NCBI RefSeq assembly: GCF_006149005.1
Contig: NZ_VBSL01000011.1
Span: 62,001-126,000, forward strand
Length of the DNA stretch: 64,000 nucleotides
Origin: Larkinella sp. C7
GTDB taxonomy: Bacteria > Bacteroidota > Bacteroidia > Cytophagales > Spirosomataceae
Direction: 5' to 3'
Under the pieces are notes generated by a model that was given only the letters and a program-made list of their open reading frames with translations, was not told the DNA's origin and ran no database searches. The position numbers and the translations under genes were made by a program. Below are positions 1 through 9,231 of the stretch, piece by piece. Positions within the stretch are counted from its first letter, which is position 1. Each line of letters opens with the position of its first letter.

Positions 1-159
1 TTAAATTATTAACAATCAATAGACTACAACAAAACATTACCAACTTATCATCACAGGTAGCAACGGGAATATTTATAATATTTTTTATAAAATTTTGAAG
101 TATGTTTAAAGTACTCTTAATTTAGTACGAAAATAAAACCAATTATTACAAAACCTATC
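1..159 (+). promoter_or_regulatory. AT-rich leader upstream of SusC
   Basis: This 159-base stretch is strongly AT-rich compared with the coding DNA that follows, and no gene is visible in it. It should hold the promoter of the SusC/SusD pair. The closest match to the -7 element is the run ending in ATTTTG near 92-97, which is off consensus, so no exact promoter is called. The gene to the left lies outside the window. Confidence 0.4.
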
Positions 160-3100
160 ATGAAAGCACAATTCTACAGATTGTTCCAATCTGCGATTTT
201 GGGTGCATTTCTGCTTTTTGTGAGCAGTAATGTCATGGCCCAGGATCGCCGGGTTAGCGGAAAAGTAACAGGGAAAGACGGGCCGGTTCCGGGCGCGAAC
301 ATCGTTCTCAAAGGCACCACGACCGGGACGTCCTCGGATGCCGAGGGAAATTACACCCTGAACATTCGGGGTGCCAATCCGGTGCTGGTCATTTCGGCCA
401 TCGGTTTCAAATCCCAGGAAGTAACGGTTGGCAATCGTTCGACCGTCGATGTTTCGGTGGAAGACGACGTTACGGCCTTGACGGAGGTCGTTGTAACCGG
501 GTATACGACGGACAGCAAGCGCGACAATGCCGGGGCTATTTCAACCGTAAAATCCCGCGACTTAAAGGTTACGCCTTCGGCCAACGTCGAAACCCAGTTG
601 CAGGGTCGCGTTGCCGGGGTTACGGTCATTGCCAGTGGTCAGCCGGGTGCCAACAACACCGTTCGGGTGCGGGGCTTCGGGGCCTTTGGCGGGAACCAGC
701 CTCTGTATGTCGTGGATGGGGTACCCATCGGGACAACCAACTTTCTGAACCCGGATGATATTGAAACCACCACGGTTCTGAAAGATGCCGCAGCCGCTTC
801 CATTTACGGAGCACGGGCCGCCAACGGGGTTATCGTTTATACGACGAAAAAAGGAAACCGCCGGGCGCAAAAACTGACCGTTACGTACGATGGTCTGTAC
901 GGTTTTACCGATCCCGGTAAATCGCAGGCCATCCTGAATCCGCAGGAGCAAGCCAACTGGACCTGGAACGCGGTTCGCAACCGCCAGGCTTCCCTGGGTC
1001 TTCCCGATGATTTTACGGGCATTGCCAATGGTCAGTATGGCACCGGATCGACGCCGGTTTTGCCGGATTATCTGATGGTAGGAACCCGGTATGGGGTGAT
1101 CGGGTCGGTTGATCTGGCGGCTGAGCGCCCCAAATACAACATCAATACCGACGCCGGAGCCGTTTATCAGGTCGTTCGGGCCAACAAAGCCGGTACGGAC
1201 TGGTATGATGCCATCACGCGGACGGCTCCCATTCTGCGCCAGACGCTGGGCTTTTCGGGCGGTACCGAAAGCAGCCGGTATTTCTTCAGCCTGGGCCAGC
1301 AAAACCAGAACGGTATTCTGAACCACAACAACTTTGCGCGGTATGACCTGCGGGCCAACACGGAGTTTGACATCGTCAAAAACCTGCGGTTTGGTGAAAA
1401 TATCCAGTTGACCTACGCCAACACCTCCGGCCAGGTGGGTGGCAATGCCGGGCAAAACCTGTCGCAGGAAGAAAGCGAAATCCTGAGCGCATTCCGGATG
1501 GCTCCCATCATCCCGATTTACGACGAGTTCGGTGGCTGGGCCGGTACATCGGCCAAAGGGTTCAACAACCCGGCTAACCCGGTAGCGAGCCGGGATGGTG
1601 CCAAGGACAACAATAACTTTGGCGTTGGTCTGTTCGGAAATGTGTATCTGGAATATGATCCGATTCCGGCCCTGACCCTGCGCAGCAGCCTCGGCGGTCA
1701 GTTCTTCAATTTCTACAACAAAACGACTTCGCAGAATACCTACTGGAACGCCGAAGGAAACGGTCGCGGCCTGTCCATCAGCGAAGGCGGTGGGTACTTC
1801 CTGGCCTGGACGTTTACGAACACCGCACAATACAAACAGAAATTCGGTCTCCACAGCGTCGATGTTCTGGCCGGTATCGAAGCCCTGAACGACGGACGTG
1901 GACGGAACATCAGCGGTACGGGTTCAAACCCATTCAGTACCGATGTCAACTATGTAACGCTGAGTACGACCTCTTCGGTGGGTCGGGTAGTGAACAGCAA
2001 CATCCAGAACGGGGTCAATTTCTACTCCGTATTCGGACGGTTGAACTACATCTACAACGACAAGTATATCCTGACGGGGGTGATCCGTCGTGACGGTTCA
2101 TCGCGGTTTGGAGCGGCCAATCGGTTCGGGGTTTTCCCGGCCTTCTCGGCTGCCTGGCGGATTTCCGGTGAGAACTTCATGAAGGACGCAACGTTCATTA
2201 CGGATCTGAAGATTCGGGGGGGCTGGGGCCAGATGGGGAACTCCAACAACGTAGACCCCAACAACCAGTATAGCCTGTTCGCCACCAACGTGGCCAACTC
2301 CTACGACATTGGTGCCACCAACAGCACGCTGAACCCCGGGTTTTTCCGGAGCCGGATCGGTAACCCGAATGCCAAATGGGAAACCAGTACGACGACCAAC
2401 GTAGGGATCGACGCTACGTTCCTGAACGGCAAACTGGATATCGTTTTCGACATCTGGCGGAAAGATACCAAAGACCTGCTCTATCAAGTGCCGATTGCCG
2501 GCGTTGTTGGGGTTCGGGCCACGGCACCTTCGGTCAACATTGCCGGGATGCGGAACGAAGGGATTGACCTGCTGATCGGCACCCGCGGAAAACTGAGCAG
2601 CGATGTTTCGTATGAAATCAACCTGACGGGTAGCGTTCTTAAAAACCGGATTCAGCAACTGGCCCCGGGCGTTCCGTATTTCGATGTCTCCCCGGCTTCC
2701 AACCGCCTGGGCTTGCCCGCTACCCGGAACCAACCCGGTCAGTCCATTGCTTCCTTCTACGGTTTCCAGGTGGTAGGCCTGTTCCAGAACCAGGAAGAAG
2801 TTAGAGCCGCTCCTACCCAAACGGGTGCCGGTGTGGGTCGTTTCCGTTTCGCCGACATCAACGGGGATGGCAAAATCGACAACACCGACCGGACGTTCAT
2901 CGGCAGCCCGGTTCCGAAATTTACGGGTGGGATCAACTTCCAGATCAACTACAAGGGATTCGATGCCGCTACGTATTTGTATTCGTCACTGGGCAACAAA
3001 ATCTTCAACCTGTCGAAATGGTATACCGATTTCTATCCGTCGTTCCCCGGAGCGGCTGTTAGCGAGCGGGTAAAGAATTCGTGGTCGACGACGAATACGA

Positions 3101-3417
3101 ATACGAACCAGCCCATTTTCGAAGATGTTTCCAACTTCAGCACCAACACCCAGCCGAATTCCTTCTATGTGGAAGATGGTTCATACCTGCGGATGCAGAA
3201 CATTACCCTCGGGTATACACTGCCTTCGGCCCTGTTGAGCAAACTCAAGTTAGGCCGCGTACGGATTTCCGCATCAGCCAACAACATCTTCACCATCACG
3301 AAGTATGAAGGTCTGGACCCCGGTGTCGGTGGAGCGGCTGACCAGAACTTCGGGATCGACGTCGGAAACTATCCGCTGACCCGAAGCTACAATGCCGGCC
3401 TGAGCGTTACCTTCTAA
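160..3417 (+). CDS. SusC/RagA-type TonB-linked outer-membrane transporter
   Basis: Outer-membrane TonB-dependent transporter that would import a glycan or another large nutrient together with the SusD lipoprotein encoded next to it. A signal peptide covers residues 1-27 and ends NVMAQ. It is followed by a carboxypeptidase-D-like beta-sandwich (about 30-105), a TonB-box-like LTEVVVTGY, a plug domain containing QPLYVVDGVPI and YGARAANGVI, and a long 22-strand-type barrel ending in aromatic VTF. The length of 1085 residues is usual for the family. The SusD gene starts 30 bases downstream, so the two form an operon. The substrate cannot be read from the sequence. Confidence 0.96.
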   Translation: MKAQFYRLFQSAILGAFLLFVSSNVMAQDRRVSGKVTGKDGPVPGANIVLKGTTTGTSSDAEGNYTLNIRGANPVLVISAIGFKSQEVTVGNRSTVDVSVEDDVTALTEVVVTGYTTDSKRDNAGAISTVKSRDLKVTPSANVETQLQGRVAGVTVIASGQPGANNTVRVRGFGAFGGNQPLYVVDGVPIGTTNFLNPDDIETTTVLKDAAAASIYGARAANGVIVYTTKKGNRRAQKLTVTYDGLYGFTDPGKSQAILNPQEQANWTWNAVRNRQASLGLPDDFTGIANGQYGTGSTPVLPDYLMVGTRYGVIGSVDLAAERPKYNINTDAGAVYQVVRANKAGTDWYDAITRTAPILRQTLGFSGGTESSRYFFSLGQQNQNGILNHNNFARYDLRANTEFDIVKNLRFGENIQLTYANTSGQVGGNAGQNLSQEESEILSAFRMAPIIPIYDEFGGWAGTSAKGFNNPANPVASRDGAKDNNNFGVGLFGNVYLEYDPIPALTLRSSLGGQFFNFYNKTTSQNTYWNAEGNGRGLSISEGGGYFLAWTFTNTAQYKQKFGLHSVDVLAGIEALNDGRGRNISGTGSNPFSTDVNYVTLSTTSSVGRVVNSNIQNGVNFYSVFGRLNYIYNDKYILTGVIRRDGSSRFGAANRFGVFPAFSAAWRISGENFMKDATFITDLKIRGGWGQMGNSNNVDPNNQYSLFATNVANSYDIGATNSTLNPGFFRSRIGNPNAKWETSTTTNVGIDATFLNGKLDIVFDIWRKDTKDLLYQVPIAGVVGVRATAPSVNIAGMRNEGIDLLIGTRGKLSSDVSYEINLTGSVLKNRIQQLAPGVPYFDVSPASNRLGLPATRNQPGQSIASFYGFQVVGLFQNQEEVRAAPTQTGAGVGRFRFADINGDGKIDNTDRTFIGSPVPKFTGGINFQINYKGFDAATYLYSSLGNKIFNLSKWYTDFYPSFPGAAVSERVKNSWSTTNTNTNQPIFEDVSNFSTNTQPNSFYVEDGSYLRMQNITLGYTLPSALLSKLKLGRVRISASANNIFTITKYEGLDPGVGGAADQNFGIDVGNYPLTRSYNAGLSVTF

Positions 3418-3447
3418 TTTGAACCAACCGATTAAGAAATTCAGAAA

Positions 3448-5187
3448 ATGAAAGATATAGTCACAAAAGGAACCCTGCTGGCGCTCGCTTTAACGTTTAG
3501 CACGCTGGCCTGTAAGGATAGCTTTTTAGTGGTGCAGCCAACCGGTACACTGACCAGTGCGCAGTTGAGCACGAAAAATGGTCTGGAAGGTTTGCTGATC
3601 AGTGCCTACACCGAGCTGAATGGCCGGGGTTTCAGCCAAACCGCCAGCTCGACCAACTGGATGTATGGAAGCATCATGGGGGGAGAAGCCAACAAAGGCT
3701 CCAACGCCGGTGACTTCAACGCCATTACGCCGTTTCAGCGCTACGAAATGCTGGCGGCCAGTGGTGAACTCAATGCCCGCTGGAACCTGATGTACGAAGG
3801 CATCAGCCGGGCTAATTCCGTCCTGCGGCAATTGAAAACGGCGGATGCAACGGTGAGTGCGGCAGATCAGGCCCGCATTGGTGCCGAAGCCAAATTCCTG
3901 CGGGCGCACTATTATTTCGAGCTGAAACGGACGTTCAACATGGTGCCTTATGTTGACGAAAGTGTCGATTATGCCGCCGGTATTACGGAAATTGCGAACA
4001 GCACCGACATCTGGCCAAAAATCGAAGCCGACTTCAAAGCTGCCTACGATGTGCTGCCGGAAGTACAGACCGCAGCCGGTCGCGCCAACAAATGGGCTGC
4101 TGCCACCTATTTGGCCAAAACCTATTTGTACCAGAAGAAGTATGCCGAAGCCAAAACCCTTTTCGATCTGGTGATTGCGAGTGGTAAAACGTCTTCGGGC
4201 AACAAATACAGCCTCTATCCGCAGTATGGACTGGTGTTCAGCGCCGACAATGAGAAAAATGACGAAATCGTTTTCGCTACACAAAACGTAGCCAACGCTG
4301 GTAGCTCCGATGCCGCTTCGGGTGACCTGAACCTGAACTGGCCTTACAACACCGGCCCGGCGGGTCCGGTAGGTTGCTGCGGTTTCTTTCAGCCCAGCTT
4401 CGAGTTAGGGAATTCGTTCCGTACGGATGCTACCGGACTGCCTCTGCTGGACGGTTCGTATAATACCGGCGCAAACCAGCTTAAAACGGATCAGGGACTC
4501 GCGTCGTCGGCGGCCTTTACGCCCGATGCTGGCAATTTGGACCCCCGTCTCGACCACTCCATCGGTCGTCGTGGTATCCCTTATCTGGACTGGCAGGATT
4601 TTCCGGGCCAGGACTGGATTCGCGACCAAGCTTTCGGCGGCCCTTATGCTCCGAAAAAATACATCTATACCAAGGCCCAGGAAGCCCGCATTGCTGACGT
4701 TTCGAACTGGACCAAAGGCTGGACCGGTATTAACGTGATCCTGATCCGCTATGCCGATGTGTTGCTGATGGCGGCAGAATGTGAAGTTGAAGTGGGTAGC
4801 CTGGAGCGCGCCCGCGCGCTGGTCAACCAGATCCGGACCCGGGCGGCCAATCCGGCGGGTTACGTGATGAAAGGAACGGCACCAGCGGCCAAGTATGTCA
4901 TCAGCAACTACACGGCCCCCTGGACCGACAAAGCTGCCGCCCGCACCGCCGTTCAGTTCGAACGCAAGCTGGAACTTTCGGGTGAAGGTCACCGCTTCTT
5001 TGACCTGGTGCGTTGGGGAATTGCGGGTCCGGTGCTGAATGCTTACCTGACCTACGAAGGGGCCAAACTGACCAACGGTCTGGGTGGTGCCAAGTTTACG
5101 CCCAACAAAAACGAATACATGCCACTGCCCCAAACGCAGATCGACTTGCAGGGTACGGCCATATTGAAACAAAACCCCGGTTATTAA
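3448..5187 (+). CDS. SusD/RagB-type surface lipoprotein
   Basis: Cell-surface lipoprotein that binds substrate and caps the SusC barrel encoded immediately upstream. The N-terminal hydrophobic stretch ends in a lipobox STLAC with Cys22 as the probable lipidation site. Family hallmarks are visible: TPR-like helices (FLRAHYYFELKRTF, KYAEAKTLF), the DVLLMAAEC region and the C-terminal FERKLELSGEGHRFFDLVRWG. At 579 residues the length is normal. No glycosidase is attached to the pair, so its ligand is unknown. Confidence 0.96.
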   Translation: MKDIVTKGTLLALALTFSTLACKDSFLVVQPTGTLTSAQLSTKNGLEGLLISAYTELNGRGFSQTASSTNWMYGSIMGGEANKGSNAGDFNAITPFQRYEMLAASGELNARWNLMYEGISRANSVLRQLKTADATVSAADQARIGAEAKFLRAHYYFELKRTFNMVPYVDESVDYAAGITEIANSTDIWPKIEADFKAAYDVLPEVQTAAGRANKWAAATYLAKTYLYQKKYAEAKTLFDLVIASGKTSSGNKYSLYPQYGLVFSADNEKNDEIVFATQNVANAGSSDAASGDLNLNWPYNTGPAGPVGCCGFFQPSFELGNSFRTDATGLPLLDGSYNTGANQLKTDQGLASSAAFTPDAGNLDPRLDHSIGRRGIPYLDWQDFPGQDWIRDQAFGGPYAPKKYIYTKAQEARIADVSNWTKGWTGINVILIRYADVLLMAAECEVEVGSLERARALVNQIRTRAANPAGYVMKGTAPAAKYVISNYTAPWTDKAAARTAVQFERKLELSGEGHRFFDLVRWGIAGPVLNAYLTYEGAKLTNGLGGAKFTPNKNEYMPLPQTQIDLQGTAILKQNPGY

Positions 5188-5224
5188 TTTTCTGCCGGAA
5201 CCAATACCGTTTATTTCCTTTTAT

Positions 5225-5255
5225 GATGAGGTGGGGCCAATGGTCCCACCTCATC
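5225..5255 (+). terminator. Hairpin after the SusCD operon
   Basis: GATGAGGTGGG (5225-5235) pairs perfectly with CCCACCTCATC (5245-5255) across a 9-base loop, 37 bases after the SusD stop. The downstream T-rich stretch is weak (TGTTTGG), so this may be an imperfect intrinsic terminator or an mRNA 3'-end stabiliser. Confidence 0.7.
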
Positions 5256-5314
5256 TGTTTGGTAGTGGTCGGAGCCAAATAACAAAATCCTGCACCTATT
5301 CCCAAAATGATGTA

Positions 5315-5346
5315 CTTGCTTTTATAGTGGTCATCCTCTACTTTTG
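5315..5346 (+). promoter_or_regulatory. Promoter of the metal cluster (CTTG...TACTTTTG)
   Basis: TACTTTTG at 5339-5346 matches the Bacteroidota -7 element TAnnTTTG exactly. CTTG at 5315-5318 lies 20 bases upstream, the spacing expected for the -33 element. The predicted transcription start would fall at or within a few bases of the ATG at 5354, so the transcript may be leaderless or nearly so. Confidence 0.65.
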
Positions 5347-5353
5347 ATCCGTC

Positions 5354-5821
5354 ATGAAACGCACAATCTTCCAACTGTTCAACCTCCTGATGACCTGCAT
5401 CGTACTGCTGAGCAGTACCGGTTTTGGTCTGATTGAACACACGTGCCGGATGCGCGGGAAGAAAGTGTCGTTAGCGATGACCCAGTCTGCCAAAGCGAAC
5501 CAAAGTTGCCCGATTCACCGCCAGAAGGCGGTTTCTTCCCCGGAAAACGACACCTCATCTCCCGTTTTCAAACGAACGGATTGCTGCCAGGAAGCACAGC
5601 GGTATGAAAACGTCGATTTTTCGTCGTCCATCACGCAACTCGTCGCCAAGTTCATCAAGTCGATGGCCGATACGGTACTCGCCGGGGTGACGGCACTCGT
5701 GACCTGGCTGTTCACCAGTCTGGCTGTAGCCGATACTGCGTCGATGCTGGCGGTTTTTGATTCCCCTCCTCTCCAGTACGGGCGCAGTCTGCTCTCGTTT
5801 GTTCAGAGCTTTTTGCTATAG
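5354..5821 (+). CDS. HYC_CC_PP-like small Cys-containing exported protein
   Basis: A 155-residue protein with an N-terminal hydrophobic segment (about 8-27). It has a His/Cys site (EHTC), a CC pair (DCCQEA) and a C-terminal SPPLQYGRSLLSFVQSFLL. This order of motifs resembles the small HYC_CC_PP family that accompanies TonB-dependent receptors in Bacteroidota. A second hydrophobic segment lies at about 108-125. It starts the metal cluster and is followed by a TonB receptor 19 bases later. A role in sensing or binding metal in the envelope is inferred from the Cys/His motifs and neighbours. The biochemical function is unknown. Confidence 0.75.
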   Translation: MKRTIFQLFNLLMTCIVLLSSTGFGLIEHTCRMRGKKVSLAMTQSAKANQSCPIHRQKAVSSPENDTSSPVFKRTDCCQEAQRYENVDFSSSITQLVAKFIKSMADTVLAGVTALVTWLFTSLAVADTASMLAVFDSPPLQYGRSLLSFVQSFLL

Positions 5822-5840
5822 GAAGTCGTCTTGTGCTAAA

Positions 5841-8159
5841 ATGAAGTCCATGCTGAAAAAGCATCGGTTCCTTTTTATTTCAACCACATCACGACTCTTT
5901 ATGCGTCCACATTCCACCTATAAAGCAGGATTGACCACCCTATGGCTGGCTCTCCTCAGCGTTGTTCACGCTCCCGCGCAAATTCTGACCGGCACGGTTT
6001 CAGAGCGCGTCAACACCAAAACCGTCCCGCTGGTCGGCGTCACCATCTATTGGGCGGGCACCTCGATTTCGACCACCTCTACCGACACCGGCTTTTTCAC
6101 CATTCCGAAATCTGACTCACTCAACCGACTCGTTTTCAGCTATGTGGGCTTTAAAACCGATACAATTTCGGTTTCCGATCAAACCAGTCTGACCGTCATT
6201 CTCACCAGCCAGAACACGCTCCAGGAAGTGACGGTTCAGGGGGCGTCGTCGCAAACGGACCGGTTTTCGCCCATCCAAAACGAAATCCTGACCACGCGGA
6301 CACTGGCCAAAGCCGCCTGCTGCAACCTGTCCGAATCGTTTGAAACCAACGCATCCGTCAATGTGTCCTACAGCGATGCCGTCACCGGCGCCAAGCAGAT
6401 TCAGATGCTGGGATTAAGCGGAAATTACGTGCAAACCAACGTTGAAAACATCCCGACGATCCGCGGGCTGGCGTCTACTTTCGGCCTGAATTATGTGCCG
6501 GGCACCTGGATTTCGTCCATCGACATTGGCAAAGGAGCCGGTTCGGTCGTCAACGGGTACGAAGGCATGTCGGGTGCGATGAACGTCGAATTGCAGAAAC
6601 CGGATGCCCGGGAACGGATTTTTGCCAACGCCTACGTCAACAGTTTCGGACGGGTCGAAGGCAACCTGAATCTGTCGAAACCGCTGTCGGACAAATGGAG
6701 TGTCGGTTTTCTGGGACACGCCAGCACGCTGCAAAACCGGATCGATCAGAATGGCGATAACTTTCTGGATTTGCCTTTGTACACGCAATATAACGGGATT
6801 GTTCGCGCCAAATACGGAACGGAGCGGTTTATGACCCAGTTTGGCATCAAGTCACTCTACGAAGACCGGACCGGCGGACAGATGGCGGCAACCCGCAGCG
6901 GTAGCCCCACTTACCAGTTTACGAACACCACCAAACGGGTTGAGGTGTTTTCCAAAACCGCCCGGCTTTATCCCGAAAAACCGTACCGGGGGCTGGGCCT
7001 GATCCTGAATGCCGTCAACCACGAACAGAACTCCTCTTTCGGTTTTATTCCCTACAACGGTCAGCAGAAAACGCTCTATGGCAACCTGATCTATCAGTCG
7101 ATCATCGACAACACCAACCATTCGTTCAAAGTCGGGCTGAGTTATCTGCTCGACGATTACCGCGAAAAATACCGCGACACACTGTTGACCCGCACCGAAT
7201 CCGTGCCGGGTGTTTTTGGGGAATACACCTACAAGTACCTCGATAAACTCACGCTGGTGGCGGGTGCACGGCTGGATTTTCACAACCGGTTCGGCACGCA
7301 GTTTACGCCCCGTTTTCACGCCAAATACGACCTGACCGACAACCTGATCCTCCGAGCCTCGGCGGGGCGGGGCTTCCGGACACCGAATGCGCTGGCCGAA
7401 AACTACGGCTATCTGGTGAGTTCCCGAACCGTGTATTTCGATGCCAAACTTCAGCCGGAAATCTCGTGGAATTACGGAACCAGTCTGACGCAGGAGTTCA
7501 ATCTGTTCGGCAAAAAGGCGTCGCTGGTGCTGGATTACTACCGCACGAACTTTCAGAATCAGTTGATTGCCGATCTGGAGCACCCGCGCGAACTTCATTT
7601 CTATTACCTGTCGAGTCGGTCGACGCCCGGTTTGAAAGCACGCTCGTTTTCCAACAGTTTTCAGGCCGAACTGAACTACCAGCCCCTCCGTCGCATGGAG
7701 GTCAAACTGGCCTACCGGCTTTTCGATGTTCGCCAGACGATGGGCATGACCTTCGGGGAAAGTCTCCTCCTGCCGCGCATGATGGTGAGCCGCGACCGGG
7801 TTCTGTTCAATGCGGCATATGCGTTGCCGTTCGACAAATGGAAGTTTGATTTCACGGTACAATGGAACGGACCGAAACGGATTCCGTACCTCCGCGAAGG
7901 CTACGAACACACGAGTTACCAGAACATGCCCCGCGAAAATGCCCCCGGTTTTTACAACATCAATGCGCAGGTGACCAAGTCGTTCCGGACTTGGGATGTC
8001 TATCTGGGGGGCGAAAACCTCGGCAACTTCCGGCAAGCCAATCCGATTGTGGGCGCCAGCGACCCCTACGGCCGGGATTTCGACGCAGCCGCGCGGGTGT
8101 GGGGACCCATCACAGGGCGGATGATTTACGGCGGTTTCCGGTATAAACTTAAAATCTAA
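5841..8159 (+). CDS. TonB-dependent receptor, probably for metal or a metal complex
   Basis: Outer-membrane TonB-dependent receptor with a carboxypeptidase-like N-terminal domain, a plug (IQMLGLSGNYVQTNVENIP..., SIDIGKGAGSVVNGYEGMSGAMNV) and a barrel ending YGGFRYKLKI. The plug opens with KAACCNLSESFETN, a vicinal CC that could bind metal. The start is uncertain. ATG 5841 gives 772 residues, whereas ATG 5901 would begin directly with a normal signal peptide (MRPHSTYKAG...HAPAQ). An open frame further upstream overlaps the previous gene and was not used. Clustering with HMA, Csp-like and HMA-AraC genes points to copper or another soft metal as the context. Direction of transport and ligand are inferred. 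Confidence 0.9.
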   Translation: MKSMLKKHRFLFISTTSRLFMRPHSTYKAGLTTLWLALLSVVHAPAQILTGTVSERVNTKTVPLVGVTIYWAGTSISTTSTDTGFFTIPKSDSLNRLVFSYVGFKTDTISVSDQTSLTVILTSQNTLQEVTVQGASSQTDRFSPIQNEILTTRTLAKAACCNLSESFETNASVNVSYSDAVTGAKQIQMLGLSGNYVQTNVENIPTIRGLASTFGLNYVPGTWISSIDIGKGAGSVVNGYEGMSGAMNVELQKPDARERIFANAYVNSFGRVEGNLNLSKPLSDKWSVGFLGHASTLQNRIDQNGDNFLDLPLYTQYNGIVRAKYGTERFMTQFGIKSLYEDRTGGQMAATRSGSPTYQFTNTTKRVEVFSKTARLYPEKPYRGLGLILNAVNHEQNSSFGFIPYNGQQKTLYGNLIYQSIIDNTNHSFKVGLSYLLDDYREKYRDTLLTRTESVPGVFGEYTYKYLDKLTLVAGARLDFHNRFGTQFTPRFHAKYDLTDNLILRASAGRGFRTPNALAENYGYLVSSRTVYFDAKLQPEISWNYGTSLTQEFNLFGKKASLVLDYYRTNFQNQLIADLEHPRELHFYYLSSRSTPGLKARSFSNSFQAELNYQPLRRMEVKLAYRLFDVRQTMGMTFGESLLLPRMMVSRDRVLFNAAYALPFDKWKFDFTVQWNGPKRIPYLREGYEHTSYQNMPRENAPGFYNINAQVTKSFRTWDVYLGGENLGNFRQANPIVGASDPYGRDFDAAARVWGPITGRMIYGGFRYKLKI

Positions 8160-8162
8160 ACC

Positions 8163-8741
8163 ATGAAACTCTACATCAAACACATGGTTTGCGGACGGTG
8201 CAAGCGCGTCGTTCGGGATATTCTGGAAGAACTCGGCATCGAGGTGCTGCGGGTGGAGCTGGGCGAGGTGGAAACGGGCGAATTGCCGACTGCGGTTTCG
8301 TTGGAGCAAATCCGGCAGGTGCTGGCCGACAATGATTTTGAACTGCTGGAAGACCGGAAAGCGGTGGTGGTCGAACAGATCAAAGCGCTCATTGTCAATG
8401 AGGTTCATCACGACCAGCGCGAACGGCCGGAACACCAGAACTTGTCGGACTTTCTGACCCGGAAAATCGGTTACGAGTATTCTTACCTCAGTCATTTATT
8501 CTCGGCTATAGAAGGAATGACCATCGAGAAATACGTCATCGCTCAGAAAATCGAAAAAGTGAAAGAGTATTTGCTCTACGGCGAGTTAACCCTGAGTGAG
8601 ATCGCCTGGCGGCTGGGCTACAGCAGTACCCAGCACCTGTCGAACCAGTTTAAACAGGTGATGGGTCTGACACCGGGCGACTTTAAACGAAACGGCCTGG
8701 CTTACCGAACCGAAATCGACAAAGTGGGGCCGCCAAAATGA
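8163..8741 (+). CDS. HMA-like domain fused to AraC-type DNA-binding domain
   Basis: A 192-residue regulator starting 3 bases after the receptor stop. Residues 1-70 look like a heavy-metal-associated (HMA) ferredoxin-like domain with the metal site MVCGRC near the N-terminus. Residues 90-190 form an AraC/XylS helix-turn-helix pair (YEYSYLSHLFSAIEG..., LTLSEIAWRLGYSSTQHLSNQFKQVMGLTPGDFK). It probably senses metal through the CxxC pair and controls this cluster. The architecture recurs in Bacteroidota, but I know of no detailed characterisation. Domain assignment is firm for AraC and good for HMA. The regulated metal is inferred. Confidence 0.88.
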   Translation: MKLYIKHMVCGRCKRVVRDILEELGIEVLRVELGEVETGELPTAVSLEQIRQVLADNDFELLEDRKAVVVEQIKALIVNEVHHDQRERPEHQNLSDFLTRKIGYEYSYLSHLFSAIEGMTIEKYVIAQKIEKVKEYLLYGELTLSEIAWRLGYSSTQHLSNQFKQVMGLTPGDFKRNGLAYRTEIDKVGPPK

Positions 8742-8789
8742 TGCACAAACGCGCCAGAGTTCTGTAAAGCCGGGCTCAGGCAAAGCCGC

Positions 8790-8797
8790 TACCTTTG
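8790..8797 (+). promoter_or_regulatory. -7 element TACCTTTG before the Csp-like gene
   Basis: TACCTTTG is an exact TAnnTTTG match 68 bases before ATG 8865. It gives the storage-protein gene its own promoter, and it supports ATG 8865 over the upstream GTG at 8817. Confidence 0.6.
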
Positions 8798-8864
8798 CCC
8801 TACCACCTACCGTAACGTGAAATCGAGTTTAATTAAATCAATCTATAAACCAACTAATTACGGT

Positions 8865-9203
8865 ATGGAAACGATGCAACAACACGAAGGGCATGTTCAG
8901 ATTTGTTTTGATTGTGCTGCCGCCTGCGAACACTGCGCTACGGCCTGTTTGCAGGAAGACCACGTTCAGATGATGCGCGACTGCATCCGGCTTTGCCGCG
9001 ATTGCGCCGATTTTTGTAAAATGTGCGCGAGTCTTACCGCCCGCGATTCCGAATTCATGAGGCAATTTATGGTACTCTGTGCCGATGTGTGCGATGCCTG
9101 TGCCAACGAATGCAGTAAACACGATCATGACCATTGCCGGGCCTGCGCCGAAGCCTGCCGCCGTTGCGCTGACGATTGTCGGCGGATGTCGGCGAGCGCG
9201 TAA
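8865..9203 (+). CDS. Four-helix-bundle copper-storage-type protein (DUF326/Csp)
   Basis: A 112-residue cytosolic protein with 19 cysteines spaced mainly as CxxC and CxxxC along predicted helices (ICFDCAAACEHCATAC, CIRLCRDCADFCKMC, CADVCDACANEC, CRACAEACRRCADDC), plus an HDHDHC segment. This is the pattern of Csp proteins, which pack many Cu(I) ions inside a helical bundle. There is no signal peptide, so it resembles the cytosolic Csp3 type. A GTG 48 bases upstream would add 16 residues that do not look like this family, so ATG 8865 was chosen. It probably buffers copper delivered or sensed by its neighbours. Confidence 0.88.
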   Translation: METMQQHEGHVQICFDCAAACEHCATACLQEDHVQMMRDCIRLCRDCADFCKMCASLTARDSEFMRQFMVLCADVCDACANECSKHDHDHCRACAEACRRCADDCRRMSASA

Positions 9204-9231
9204 ACCCACTTTACCAGACAAGTTTATCCTT

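Noticed and set aside
562-1854. Long open frame (430 codons) on the minus strand inside the SusC gene
   Set aside because: It lies fully antisense to a clear SusC gene, lacks any recognisable domain and has the composition of a codon-biased shadow frame.
6852-8495. 547-codon minus-strand frame across the TonB receptor and regulator
   Set aside because: It is antisense to two well-supported genes. Its protein is Arg/His/Gln-rich and without domains.
8817-8864. GTG start for the Csp-like protein
   Set aside because: A consensus -7 box lies just upstream (8790-8797), so 8817 would leave a leader of only about 12 bases. The added residues do not fit the family.
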